Source: Micromonospora sp. HNM0581
GTDB lineage: Bacteria > Actinomycetota > Actinomycetes > Mycobacteriales > Micromonosporaceae
Direction: 5' to 3'
Assembly: GCF_012726175.1 (NCBI RefSeq)
Contig: NZ_JAASAD010000010.1
Location: 62,001-126,000, forward strand
DNA: 64,000 nt
Part shown: piece by piece, positions 49,633 through 57,507 of the stretch
Numbering within the stretch: position 1 is the stretch's first letter
Layout of the letters: the number at the start of each line of letters is the position of its first letter
Notes under the pieces: generated by a model
Database searches by the model: none
Told to the model about the DNA's origin: nothing
Seen by the model: the letters and a program-made list of their open reading frames with translations, nothing else
Program-made: the position numbers and the translations under genes

Positions 49633-50496
49633 ATGGCAGTGCAGACCGGCCTGGGTGAGCCGCGCGGGCCCTGGTTCGTCTCGCCCGATCTCGACCCGGA
49701 CAGCCGGGGTGGGGCGGGCTCGGCGTCGCAGGCGCGGGACCGGTTGCTGGGCGGTTGGCGCCGCCGGTTGCTGGTCGGGCTGGCGATGGTGGCGGTCTCC
49801 GGCGGCTCGGGGGCGTTGGCCGGCGGTTGGGTGGCGGGTCGCGACGGTCTCCCGGGCCCGGCTGCGGCGTCCGCAGCACCGGTGCCGGCTGAACTGGTGA
49901 CGGCCGCCGAGAAGACCGTGCCCGGCGTGGTGTCGGTGCTTGTGGGTGGGGCTGCGGGCGGTGCGGCGAGTGGTTCTGGCTTCGCGGTCGATTCCGAGCA
50001 GCACATCATCACCAACGATCACATCATCGCCAAGGGGCGCGGTGGCCCGGTGACCGTCGAGCTGCCGGACGGCCGGCGGTTCACGGCGCAGGTGGTCGGC
50101 CGGGAACCGGGCAGTGACCTTGCGGTGCTCAAGGTGCCGTCGTCGGCCAACCTGACGTCGTTGCCGTTGGCCGAGCCGCGTGCGACCCGGGTGGGGGAGC
50201 CGGTGCTGGCCGTCGGGTCGCCGCTGGGGCTGCCCGGCACGGTCACCGCGGGTATCGTCAGCGCACTGGACCGTCAGGTGCGCCTCGGTGACAACCGGCA
50301 CCGTGCGGTGCAGACCGACGCCTCCATCAATCCCGGGAACTCGGGCGGGCCTCTGGTCAACGCTCGGGGTGAGGTGATCGGGGTGAACACCGCGATCGCG
50401 ACCATCGACGGTAACGGCTCCATCGGAATCGGGTTCGCGATCCCGATAGAGCAGGTGCAGCAGACCGCCGACACGATCATCGGTAAGGGCGGATAG
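49633..50496 (+). CDS. Membrane-anchored trypsin-like (S1C/HtrA-type) serine protease without PDZ
   Basis: A 287-aa protease. A cytoplasmic N-terminal 60 residues precede one membrane segment (RLLVGLAMVAVSGGSGALAGGW), with the protease outside. The triad is complete: His in HIITNDHIIAKG (about 132), Asp in PGSDLAVLKV (about 162), Ser in NPGNSGGPLVN (about 237). The frame ends 50 residues later with no PDZ domain. ATG 49633 follows AGGAG. It lies 60 bp behind the VWA gene, suggesting a link with the MoxR cluster; this is inference. Confidence 0.88.
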   Translation: MAVQTGLGEPRGPWFVSPDLDPDSRGGAGSASQARDRLLGGWRRRLLVGLAMVAVSGGSGALAGGWVAGRDGLPGPAAASAAPVPAELVTAAEKTVPGVVSVLVGGAAGGAASGSGFAVDSEQHIITNDHIIAKGRGGPVTVELPDGRRFTAQVVGREPGSDLAVLKVPSSANLTSLPLAEPRATRVGEPVLAVGSPLGLPGTVTAGIVSALDRQVRLGDNRHRAVQTDASINPGNSGGPLVNARGEVIGVNTAIATIDGNGSIGIGFAIPIEQVQQTADTIIGKGG

Positions 50497-50604
50497 TCAC
50501 CGAGGGCTACTGGCAGATTACGGAAAGGTCGTGGTTTGTGTCGGATTCGGGCGCTCAATGATCGGAGAATGGAACTATCACGCTCGGTATGAATACTGGC
50601 GTGG

Positions 50605-50901
50605 GTGGAGCGTCCTCTCATCGCGGCCCTCCTGCTGGTGGGCCTCATCATCGGAAGTGGCGTCGGGTCGTCGTACGCACGCGCCCGGCGTGGCTGGAAC
50701 GACTACCAGGCGGCGAGGAAGACCGTGCCCGGAGCGCGTCGCGCTGCCTGGGTACTGATCAAAGTCGTCACCACGAAGGTCGGCGTCATCGCGCTCCTCC
50801 TGATCGGCGCGGTCGCGTACGCCGCCGCCGGTGGCGGCGACGATCCGGCACCAGCGGTGCCGACGCCGAGCAGCAGCGCCGACGAGCGACCCGCCCGTTG
50901 A
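50605..50901 (+). CDS. Small membrane protein of unknown function
   Basis: A 98-aa protein with two hydrophobic segments (LIAALLLVGLIIGSGVGSSY and VGVIALLLIGAVAYAAAGGG) separated by a basic amphipathic stretch (RARRGWNDYQAARKTVPGARR), and a Pro/Ser-rich tail. No named family. GTG 50605 is seven bases after AATACT, fitting the leaderless pattern of the region. Confidence 0.65.
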   Translation: MERPLIAALLLVGLIIGSGVGSSYARARRGWNDYQAARKTVPGARRAAWVLIKVVTTKVGVIALLLIGAVAYAAAGGGDDPAPAVPTPSSSADERPAR

Positions 50902-50966
50902 CTACCGGCTGCCGAGCCGCTTGGTGTGCTCCCGACGTCGACACGAGCGGGCTCCGGGACCCGCGC

Positions 50967-50972
50967 TAGCCT
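50967..50972 (+). promoter_or_regulatory. -10 element TAGCCT of arfB, leaderless
   Basis: TAGCCT followed by six bases and GTG 50979, with no ribosome binding site. Confidence 0.45.
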
Positions 50973-50978
50973 CAGAGT

Positions 50979-51404
50979 GTGGACGACGGACTACGGGTGA
51001 CCGACAGGTGGGTGGTTGCCCCGGCCGAGCTGCGGGAACGCTTCTCCCGGTCATCCGGACCGGGCGGGCAGGGCGTCAACACCGCCGACTCCCGGGTCGA
51101 GCTGAGCTTCGATCTGGTCGGTTCGCCGAGCATCCCGGAGCCGCTGCGTACCCGCGCGTTGGACCGGCTGGCCGGGCGGCTGGTCGACGGCGTCCTGACG
51201 ATCGCCGCCAGCGAGCACCGGGCGCAACTGGCCAACCGGGAAGCCGCCCGGGAACGTCTGGTGTCGGTGCTGCGGGCGGCGGTCGCTCCGCCACCGCCGC
51301 CGCGCCGTCCGACCCGCCCGTCACGGGCGGCCAAGGAGCGGCGACTCGCGGAGAAGAAGCGTCGGGGTCAGCGCAAGCGCGACCGTCGGGTGGACGGCGA
51401 ATAG
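50979..51404 (+). CDS. arfB: Alternative ribosome-rescue factor ArfB (peptidyl-tRNA hydrolase)
   Basis: A 141-aa class-I release-factor-like hydrolase that frees peptides from ribosomes stalled without a stop codon. The GGQ catalytic loop is in RSSGPGGQGVNTADSRVEL (GGQ about residues 29-31). The C-terminal tail is long and basic (AKERRLAEKKRRGQRKRDRR), the part that enters the empty mRNA channel in this family. GTG start with leaderless -10. Full release factors are over twice as long, which excludes RF1/RF2. Confidence 0.9.
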   Translation: MDDGLRVTDRWVVAPAELRERFSRSSGPGGQGVNTADSRVELSFDLVGSPSIPEPLRTRALDRLAGRLVDGVLTIAASEHRAQLANREAARERLVSVLRAAVAPPPPPRRPTRPSRAAKERRLAEKKRRGQRKRDRRVDGE

Positions 51405-51418
51405 TCCACGTCAGCCGC

Positions 51419-52369
51419 TCACGACCCGGTCGGGGGCGGTCCGGTCGGGTCGAGCAACGTCGAACAGACCTCGATCAGCCGGGCCCGTAACCGGCCGGCC
51501 CGCTGCGCGAACTCACGTTGCCGCGCCACGTACTCGGCCTTGCCCTCCGGCGTCTCGACGGCCACCGCAGGTTGACCGTACGAGGAGAAGTCGTACGGCG
51601 AGGCTCGCATGTCGAGTAGCCGGATGTCGCCGGCCAGCTCGAAACAGTCGAGCGCCAGGTCGCCGGGGACGGCGGGACCCAGCTTGGTGGCCCACTTGTG
51701 GCAGTCCATGGCGGCGTGTAGGCAGCCCGGCTGGTCCAGGTCGACCTGACTGTCCCGGGTCGGTCGGACATGGTTGAGGCCGACCGCCTCGGGGGTGAAG
51801 AACCGGTACGCGTCGAAGTGGGTGCAGCGGATCTGGTGTGACTCGACCACCGCGTCGGTGCCCCGCTGACCGAGTCGCAGCGGAAGCGGATGCCGGTGCT
51901 CACGCTGTCGGTACACCATCGCCCACTCGTGCAGGCCGAAGCAGCCGGTGAAGGCGGGTCGGGAGGCGATCGCGGTGAGCAGCCGGCGGATGAAGCGCAC
52001 CGAGTCACCCCGGTCGTTGCGGAGTCCGTCGACGTCGAGGCGTACCGTGCCGTCCGCGTCCACCGTGTACCAGCGCCAGCGGTGCTGCGGTGCCGGACCG
52101 TCCTCGCCGGCCGCCAGGTGGACACCGACGCCCGGGTGCCACCGGCGCAGTATCGAGGGGCGGGTGCCGTAGTAGTCGTACAGGAAGTCCTCGATGGCGT
52201 GGCGCTCCCCGGCGGCTCGGCGGGCCCGGTGCCCGGCGGTGAGCGAGTCGGCCCGCCGTTCGTGATCCGCCAGCAGCTGCCACCAGACAGCCGCGGGGAG
52301 GCTGGTTACCCGCCGCTCGTCGGCACCATCGACGGTGGTGGGCGAGGTGGGGGCGGGGACGGCGGTCAC
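51419..52369 (-). CDS. Actinobacterial protein usually named 3-methyladenine DNA glycosylase
   Basis: A 316-aa soluble protein. Homologues in actinomycetes carry the name 3-methyladenine DNA glycosylase. I see the family features (HRARRAAGERHAIEDFLYDY, PSILRRWHPGVG, FGLHEWAMVYR, PGCLHAAMDCHKWATKLGPA) but neither an AlkA-type helix-hairpin-helix nor a clear AAG or Tag motif, so the enzymatic name is weakly founded. Several conserved His and Cys residues (HxIRCTHFDAYRFF, CLHAAMDCHKW) could bind metal. GTG 52369 has TACCCT six bases upstream. It overlaps nothing and is followed closely by the converging arfB. Confidence 0.7.
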   Translation of the reverse strand: MTAVPAPTSPTTVDGADERRVTSLPAAVWWQLLADHERRADSLTAGHRARRAAGERHAIEDFLYDYYGTRPSILRRWHPGVGVHLAAGEDGPAPQHRWRWYTVDADGTVRLDVDGLRNDRGDSVRFIRRLLTAIASRPAFTGCFGLHEWAMVYRQREHRHPLPLRLGQRGTDAVVESHQIRCTHFDAYRFFTPEAVGLNHVRPTRDSQVDLDQPGCLHAAMDCHKWATKLGPAVPGDLALDCFELAGDIRLLDMRASPYDFSSYGQPAVAVETPEGKAEYVARQREFAQRAGRLRARLIEVCSTLLDPTGPPPTGS

Positions 52370-52375
52370 CGTCCA

Positions 52376-52381
52376 AGGGTA
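52376..52381 (-). promoter_or_regulatory. -10 element TACCCT (minus strand), leaderless
   Basis: On the minus strand TACCCT is followed by six bases and GTG 52369. Confidence 0.45.
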
Positions 52382-52401
52382 CGGCCGGCGTCCGGCCCGC
52401 C

Positions 52402-53664
52402 TCAGGTCACGTCGACCCGGACGCCGGCCGAGAAGACGCCGCTGCGCAGTTCCAGCCGCTGCGGTGCCTCCCGCCCCGTGATCGTGAAGACCAGCGGCAG
52501 CACCACACGGCTCCCGGCGGCCATCGGGTCGGCGAAGACGTCGCGACCCTGGTTAGCCTGGCGGGTGGCCGACTCGTCGGTGGTGACCCAATTGCCGTCC
52601 GCCAGGTAGGCCCGTTGCAGTTTGCCGTGCCAGCTCTGATGGTCGGGGGTGACGTTGCGGACCCCGACCGTCACCTGACACTGCCGTGCCCCCCGTCCCG
52701 GTTCGCAGGTCATCCGGTAGACGGTGAACTCGAATGCGTCCTCCCGTAGCGGCATTCCGAGGGCCCCGCTGACTCCGGTGCCCTTCCAGGCGCCGCTTGT
52801 CGGTTGGCTGTCCGTGTCGATGGTGGTGACGCGGCGGGTGGCTGACCACGCGGCGGCACCAACCGTGCCGGCCAGCACGATCGCGGCCACCGGCACCACG
52901 ATCCACACCGGTGGCGTGCGACGCCGGGCCGGGGGCCGGGGAGTGGCCGGGCGTGGGTAGATCGTGCCCGGCCCGTCCGAGGCAAGTGCCGCCGCCACCG
53001 GCCGTCGGCGGTGTCGCCAGGTGGCCAGTCCCACCGAGCCCAGCACCAGCAGGGCGGCTGCGGCGGCCAGCAGCGCAGGCGCCTGGCGTCGCCAGCCTGC
53101 GCGTTCCGGTGACTGCGTGGTCGCCGTCCCGGGTGCCGTCCAGGTGGCGGTGGCGCAGTCGAAGAGTTGCCGGCCGTCGCTGGCGAAGGCGCACGTCGGT
53201 GCCGTCACCGGTGCTGCTGCGGTGGTGGTGAGCGTGGTGCCCAGCGTGGTGGTGCTCTGCGGCGGCAGCTTCAGTGTCCAGGTCACCTCGGTGGCCGCCG
53301 ATCCGCCGTTCCGTACCACCTGACCTCCACCGCTGACCGTGACTGTCGAGACGCCCTGGGGCATTTCCTGACGAACGGTGGTCTGCACGGGTTTGTCGCC
53401 GTCGTTGCGGACATCGATCCGGTATCCAGGTGCGGTGCTCGGCTCCGGCGCGACCCGGACGCTCACCGCAGGTCTGGCGGCCGGCGAGACCACCCGGGTC
53501 GGCGTCGGTACCGCGGGCGGCGCCGCCGGCATGCTGGGATCCGGGGCGGTGGCCGCCGGGATGTGCGAGACGGTGGCTGTCGGCAGCACCGGAAGGGCGG
53601 TCAGCAGTCCGACGCAGTGCACGATCGCCGCGAGGGTCCTGTGGTGTCGTGTCGATGCAGGCAT
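52402..53664 (-). CDS. Exported membrane protein with DUF11-like and DUF4352-like parts
   Basis: A 420-aa protein. An N-terminal signal segment (LAAIVHCVGLLTALPVLPTA) leads to a Pro/Ala-rich stretch and a DUF11-like immunoglobulin-type domain (IDVRNDGDKPVQTTVRQEMP ... TEVTWTLKLPPQSTTTLG). Two membrane helices follow (ALLAAAAALLVLGSVGLATW and WIVVPVAAIVLAGTVGAAAW), and the C-terminal domain resembles DUF4352/telobox beta-sandwich domains (FEFTVYRMTCEPG, VTVGVRNVTPDHQSW). ATG 53664 follows GGAGG. Function unknown; probable envelope protein. Confidence 0.72.
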   Translation of the reverse strand: MPASTRHHRTLAAIVHCVGLLTALPVLPTATVSHIPAATAPDPSMPAAPPAVPTPTRVVSPAARPAVSVRVAPEPSTAPGYRIDVRNDGDKPVQTTVRQEMPQGVSTVTVSGGGQVVRNGGSAATEVTWTLKLPPQSTTTLGTTLTTTAAAPVTAPTCAFASDGRQLFDCATATWTAPGTATTQSPERAGWRRQAPALLAAAAALLVLGSVGLATWRHRRRPVAAALASDGPGTIYPRPATPRPPARRRTPPVWIVVPVAAIVLAGTVGAAAWSATRRVTTIDTDSQPTSGAWKGTGVSGALGMPLREDAFEFTVYRMTCEPGRGARQCQVTVGVRNVTPDHQSWHGKLQRAYLADGNWVTTDESATRQANQGRDVFADPMAAGSRVVLPLVFTITGREAPQRLELRSGVFSAGVRVDVT

Positions 53665-53784
53665 ACGAACGAACCTCCGCGACCGACGCTAGGGCCGGGC
53701 GCGCGTCGGGCGGGTACGAAGCGGTGATTTGGACCCCGACCGCGAGCTGCGCGGGTAAGCTGCGCGGCCGTACCCTCACGGCAC

Positions 53785-53790
53785 TACATT
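53785..53790 (+). promoter_or_regulatory. -10 element TACATT, leaderless
   Basis: TACATT followed by six bases and GTG 53797. Confidence 0.45.
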
Positions 53791-53796
53791 GGCCTG

Positions 53797-54600
53797 GTGC
53801 GTATCGCTCGTTTCGCTCATGCCAAGGGAATGTCGTTCGGTGTCGTCGAGGGAGAACCGGAGGCGGGTCCGCAGGGGCTCACCATCGCCGAGATCTCCGG
53901 CCATCCGTTCGGCCAGATCACGTTCAGCGGGGTTCGCTGGGCGTTGTCCGACGTTCGGCTGCTCTCGCCGATCCTGCCGAGCAAGGTGGTCTGTGTCGGC
54001 CGTAACTACGCCGAACACGCCGCCGAGCACGGCGCGGAGGTGCCGAAGGAGCCGCTGTTGTTCCTGAAGCCCTCGACCTCGGTGATCGGTCCCCGGGACG
54101 CGATCCGACTGCCGGAGTTCAGCAAGCAGATCGAGCACGAGGCCGAGCTGGCGGTGGTGATCGGTGCCCCGGGTGCCCGCCGGGCGGACCGTGCCACAGC
54201 CGAGCGGGCCATCTTCGGCTACACCTGCGCCAACGACGTCACCGCCCGTGACCTCCAGCGGTCCGACAGCCAGTGGACCCGGGCCAAGGGATTCGACTCC
54301 TTCTGCCCGATCGGGCCGTGGATCACCACCGGTCTGGACGTCACCGATCTGGAGATCCGGTGCGAGGTCGGTCGTAACCCGGACGAGATGGAGGTACGGC
54401 AACTGGGCCGTACCGGCGACATGGTCTTCGACGCTGCGGCGCTGGTGTCGTACGTCTCACACGTGATGACGCTGCTACCCGGTGACGTGGTGTTGACCGG
54501 AACGCCGGCAGGGGTTAGCCCGCTCATGGACGGGGATACGGTGAGCGTCCGGATCGAGGGTATCGGTGAACTGACGAACCCGGTGGTGTCGGCGGCCTGA
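53797..54600 (+). CDS. Fumarylacetoacetate hydrolase-family protein
   Basis: A 267-aa member of the FAH family (hydrolases, decarboxylases and isomerases of 2-oxo acids). Metal and active-site motifs: KVVCVGRNYAEHAAEHG, FLKPSTSVIGPRDAI, the EHEAELAVVIG metal ligands, GYTCANDVTARDLQ, KGFDSFCPIGPW and GDVVLTGTPAGV. All catalytic residues appear intact; substrate unknown, as for the mycobacterial homologue at the same position in the leuCD neighbourhood. GTG start and leaderless -10. gltX, which follows it in mycobacteria, is missing here. Confidence 0.88.
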   Translation: MRIARFAHAKGMSFGVVEGEPEAGPQGLTIAEISGHPFGQITFSGVRWALSDVRLLSPILPSKVVCVGRNYAEHAAEHGAEVPKEPLLFLKPSTSVIGPRDAIRLPEFSKQIEHEAELAVVIGAPGARRADRATAERAIFGYTCANDVTARDLQRSDSQWTRAKGFDSFCPIGPWITTGLDVTDLEIRCEVGRNPDEMEVRQLGRTGDMVFDAAALVSYVSHVMTLLPGDVVLTGTPAGVSPLMDGDTVSVRIEGIGELTNPVVSAA

Positions 54601-54641
54601 TCGCCGTTTCGGCAGCTCAGGAGTGCTCTGGGGAAGTCGAT

Positions 54642-54670
54642 TTGGCCTGTCGGTGCCGGGAGGGTAGAGT
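54642..54670 (+). promoter_or_regulatory. Promoter of tRNA-Gln
   Basis: TTGGCC (54642-54647), 17-base spacer, TAGAGT (54665-54670). Start of transcription would be about 20 bases before the mature tRNA. Confidence 0.6.
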
Positions 54671-54696
54671 TTGTTCCTGGCGCCGCAAGGGGCCAA

Positions 54697-54768
54697 TGGG
54701 GTATGGGGTAATTGGCAGCCCGACTGATTCTGGTTCAGTTAGTCTAGGTTCGAGTCCTGGTACCCCAG
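54697..54768 (+). tRNA. tRNA-Gln (CTG anticodon)
   Basis: Cloverleaf folds completely: acceptor TGGGGTA / TACCCCA, anticodon stem CTGA / TCAG with loop TTCTGGT (anticodon CTG, reads CAG), T-loop GGTTCGAGTCC. Discriminator G; CCA is not encoded. It would be charged with Glu and amidated by GatCAB if no GlnRS exists. Confidence 0.95.
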
Positions 54769-54860
54769 CGCAGCCGAGATTCCGCAGGGAATCGAGGTCG
54801 CTGGATTCTGGTGGAGTTCGGCACGGATGCACCGCGAGGGGCTCCGGAAGCGAAGTCTGG

Positions 54861-54866
54861 TAGAGT
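54861..54866 (+). promoter_or_regulatory. Candidate -10 TAGAGT before tRNA-Glu
   Basis: TAGAGT, identical to the -10 of tRNA-Gln and in the same context (GGTAGAGTT), 42 bases before the mature tRNA. The -35 is not clear. Confidence 0.4.
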
Positions 54867-54869
54867 TCG

Positions 54870-54897
54870 GCGGCACCGCCCGGAAGGGTGGTGCCGC
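54870..54897 (+). terminator. 12-bp hairpin in the tRNA-Gln/tRNA-Glu spacer
   Basis: GCGGCACCGCCC / GGGTGGTGCCGC with loop GGAA and one G-T pair. It may terminate tRNA-Gln or act as a processing site in the tRNA-Glu leader. Confidence 0.45.
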
Positions 54898-54907
54898 GAT
54901 GTGTTCT

Positions 54908-54980
54908 GGCCCCGTCGTCTAGCGGCCCAGGACGCCGCCCTCTCAAGGCGGTAGCGCCGGTTCGAATCCGGTCGGGGCTA
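54908..54980 (+). tRNA. tRNA-Glu (CTC anticodon), copy 1
   Basis: Acceptor GGCCCCG / CGGGGCT (first pair G-U), anticodon stem CCGCC / GGCGG with loop CTCTCAA (anticodon CTC), T-arm GCCGG TTCGAAT CCGGT, discriminator A. The 3' flank is CA, so CCA is not encoded. Confidence 0.95.
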
Positions 54981-54989
54981 CAGGTGTTG

Positions 54990-55023
54990 ACGGCTCGTCC
55001 CGCTACTGCGGGCGGGCCGTTTT
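54990..55023 (+). terminator. Terminator between the two tRNA-Glu genes
   Basis: ACGGC ... CCCGC / GCGGG ... GGCCGT stem with inner mismatches and loop TACT, followed by TTTCC. It separates the two tRNA-Glu genes into two units. Confidence 0.5.
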
Positions 55024-55125
55024 CCTTGTGCCCTGCTTGCGTCGCCCCCTGCGTGAGCGGGCCGGGACGGCGCAGCTAGACTACTGCCGCACCGCCCCCA
55101 GGGCAGGTGAATCAGGAAAGTTTCT

Positions 55126-55198
55126 GGCCCCGTCGTCTAGCGGCCCAGGACGCCGCCCTCTCAAGGCGGTAGCGCCGGTTCGAATCCGGTCGGGGCTA
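55126..55198 (+). tRNA. tRNA-Glu (CTC anticodon), copy 2
   Basis: All 73 bases are identical to copy 1, 218 bases downstream. Unlike copy 1 the gene is followed by CCA (55199-55201), so the 3' end is encoded here. Confidence 0.95.
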
Positions 55199-55311
55199 CC
55201 ACCGATCTCGTGCCCGCCGGCTTTCCCGGTCTACCAGGAAGCCGGGCGTGCGAATCACCACCACGACGACCGGGTCCTCCACACCCACGCGTGGCGGTGC
55301 CGTCGGGGTGC

Positions 55312-55998
55312 TCAGAGGCCGGAGAGGCGTTGGCCGGCTCTGACGACGGCCATGGCGTGGCGTTCCCCGGGGCGGCGGCCCAGCCGCTCGATGGGGCCGG
55401 AGATGCTGATCGAGGCGATCACCCTGCCGGTGCGGTCACGGATCGGGGCGGAGACGCTCGCCACCCCGGCTTCCCGCTCGGCCACACTCTGCGCCCAACC
55501 CCGGCGACGGACCTCGGCGAGGGTGCGGCCGGTGAACTTCGACCGGGGCAGCAGCGGCATCACCGCCTCGGGCGGCTCCCAGGCGAGCAGGATCTGTGCC
55601 GCCGATCCGGCGGTCATCGGCAGCACCGAGCCGACCGGCACGGTGTCGCGCAGTCCGCTGGCCCGCTCGGCGGCGGCCACGCAGATTCGCTCGTCTGCGC
55701 GACGCAGGTAGAGCTGGGCACTCTCTCCGGTGGCGTCGCGTAGGGCGGCCAGCAACGGCTCGGCCGCTGTTAGCAGCACGTCCGGTGCCGCGTTCGCCAG
55801 CTCGCCCAGGCGTGGCCCGGGACGCCAGCGGCCCTGGGTGTCCCGGACCAGCATCCGGTGGATCTCCAACGCCTGGGCCAACCGGTGCGCGGTGGCCCTG
55901 GGTAGTTTGGTGCGTTCAACGAGTTCGGCAAGGCTGGCGCCGTCGACGCAGGCGGCCAGGATGACCACCGCCTTGTCGAGAACGCCGACACCGCTCAT
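55312..55998 (-). CDS. ndgR: IclR-family regulator, NdgR-type
   Basis: A 228-aa regulator. The N-terminal winged helix (VLDKAVVILAACVDGASLAE, LPRATAHRLAQALEIHRMLV) is followed by the IclR effector domain (ESAQLYLRRADERICVAAAE, SGLRDTVPVGSVLPMTAGS, QSVAEREAGVASVSAPIRDR, ISISGPIERLGRRPG). The sequence is close to Streptomyces NdgR, which controls leucine synthesis and nitrogen-related genes and binds upstream of leuCD. It is transcribed divergently from leuC with a 49-bp gap, the NdgR layout. ATG 55998 (MSGVGVLDKA) matches the family start. Effector unknown here. Confidence 0.85.
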   Translation of the reverse strand: MSGVGVLDKAVVILAACVDGASLAELVERTKLPRATAHRLAQALEIHRMLVRDTQGRWRPGPRLGELANAAPDVLLTAAEPLLAALRDATGESAQLYLRRADERICVAAAERASGLRDTVPVGSVLPMTAGSAAQILLAWEPPEAVMPLLPRSKFTGRTLAEVRRRGWAQSVAEREAGVASVSAPIRDRTGRVIASISISGPIERLGRRPGERHAMAVVRAGQRLSGL

Positions 55999-56016
55999 AC
56001 TGTGTCCCACAAGCCG

Positions 56017-56036
56017 AAATTTACCTCCCAGAATTT
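56017..56036. promoter_or_regulatory. Candidate operator for the IclR/NdgR regulator before leuC
   Basis: AAATTTACCTCCCAGAATTT is an A/T-flanked dyad (AAATT - 10 bases - AATTT) inside a GC-rich 49-bp divergent gap. It lies just upstream of and touches the leuC -10, so binding would block or adjust leuC transcription. Assignment to NdgR is inference from layout. Confidence 0.4.
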
Positions 56037-56041
56037 AGGAT
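56036..56041 (+). promoter_or_regulatory. -10 element TAGGAT of leuC, leaderless
   Basis: TAGGAT followed by six bases and ATG 56048. No ribosome binding site is present. Confidence 0.5.
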
Positions 56042-56047
56042 GTCCAG

Positions 56048-57493
56048 ATGGTGGGAGTCACTCCTGAACCGAGGACCCTGGCCGAGAAGGTCTGGGACGC
56101 ACACATCGTCCGGTCCGCTGATGGTGAGCCCGATCTGCTCTTCATCGACCTGCACCTGCTGCACGAGGTGACCAGCCCGCAGGCGTTCGACGGTCTGCGA
56201 ATGGCCGGCCGCCGCGTGCGGCGAACCGACCTCACGCTGGCGACCGAGGATCACAACACCCCGACCGGGTACGCCGATTCCTCGTTCCAGCAGCGCCGTG
56301 GCGACCTGCTCACCATCGCCGACCCCACCTCCCGCATCCAGATCGAGACGTTGCGGCGCAACTGCGCCGAGTTCGGCGTGCGGCTGCATCCGCTCGGCGA
56401 CGCCAACCAGGGCATCGTGCACGTCATCGGCCCGCAGCTCGGCCTCACCCAGCCCGGCATGACGATCGTCTGCGGCGACTCCCACACCGCCACCCACGGT
56501 GCGTTCGGTGCCCTGGCCTTCGGCATCGGCACCAGCGAGGTGGAACACGTCCTGGCCACCCAGACGTTGCCGCAGGCCCGCCCGAAGACGATGGCGGTCA
56601 CCGTCGACGGTCAACTCGGACCCGGGGTCACCGCGAAGGACCTGGTGCTCGCGCTGATCGCGAAGGTCGGCACCGGCGGTGGCCGCGGGCACATCGTGGA
56701 GTACCGGGGCGAGGCGATCCGGGCGCTGTCCATGGAGGGGCGGATGACGATCGCCAACATGTCCATCGAGTGGGGCGCCAAGGCCGGCATGATCGCGCCG
56801 GACGAGACCACCTTCGAGTACCTCAAGGGCCGACCGAACGCACCGAGCGGCGCCGACTGGGACGCGGCGCTAGCCTACTGGCGGACCTTGCCCACCGACG
56901 AGGGCGCTACCTTCGACGCCGAGGTGACTCTGGACGCCAGCGAGGTCACCCCGTTCGTCACCTGGGGCACCAACCCCGGGCAGGGTGCGCCGCTCGGCGC
57001 CACCGTGCCGGATCCGGACGAGTTCGTCACCGAGCCGGAACGGGCCGCCGCCCGTCGTGCCCTGACGTACATGGATCTGGAGCCCGGCACCGCACTGCGT
57101 GACCTCGCCGTCGACGTCGTGTTCGTCGGTTCGTGCACCAACGGGCGCCTGGAGGATCTCCGGGCCGCCGCTGACGTGCTTCGCGGCAACCGGGTGGCCG
57201 ACGGGGTGCGCATGCTCGTGGTGCCCGGCTCGGCCGCGGTCCGAGAGGCCGCCGAGGCGGAAGGGCTGGACAAGGTCTTCACCGATGCGGGAGCCGAATG
57301 GCGTTTCGCTGGCTGCTCCATGTGTCTGGGCATGAACCCGGACACGCTCTCCCCGGGGCAGCGTGCCGCCTCGACCTCGAACCGGAACTTCGAGGGCCGC
57401 CAGGGCCGGGGCGGGCGTACCCACCTGGTCAGCCCACCGGTTGCTGCCGCCACCGCCGTCGTCGGCCGGCTGGCCGCTCCGGCCGACCTGTAG
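56048..57493 (+). CDS. leuC: 3-isopropylmalate dehydratase large subunit
   Basis: Fe-S dehydratase subunit of 481 aa; with LeuD it isomerises 2- to 3-isopropylmalate. The 4Fe-4S cysteines are in [12 protein letters not shown] (about residue 362) and [11 protein letters not shown] (about 422 and 425). Also [50 protein letters not shown] and [15 protein letters not shown] 56048 is probably leaderless. leuD follows 14 bp later. Confidence 0.97.
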   Translation: MVGVTPEPRTLAEKVWDAHIVRSADGEPDLLFIDLHLLHEVTSPQAFDGLRMAGRRVRRTDLTLATEDHNTPTGYADSSFQQRRGDLLTIADPTSRIQIETLRRNCAEFGVRLHPLGDANQGIVHVIGPQLGLTQPGMTIVCGDSHTATHGAFGALAFGIGTSEVEHVLATQTLPQARPKTMAVTVDGQLGPGVTAKDLVLALIAKVGTGGGRGHIVEYRGEAIRALSMEGRMTIANMSIEWGAKAGMIAPDETTFEYLKGRPNAPSGADWDAALAYWRTLPTDEGATFDAEVTLDASEVTPFVTWGTNPGQGAPLGATVPDPDEFVTEPERAAARRALTYMDLEPGTALRDLAVDVVFVGSCTNGRLEDLRAAADVLRGNRVADGVRMLVVPGSAAVREAAEAEGLDKVFTDAGAEWRFAGCSMCLGMNPDTLSPGQRAASTSNRNFEGRQGRGGRTHLVSPPVAAATAVVGRLAAPADL

Positions 57494-57507
57494 AAGGGCT
57501 GCGACAG

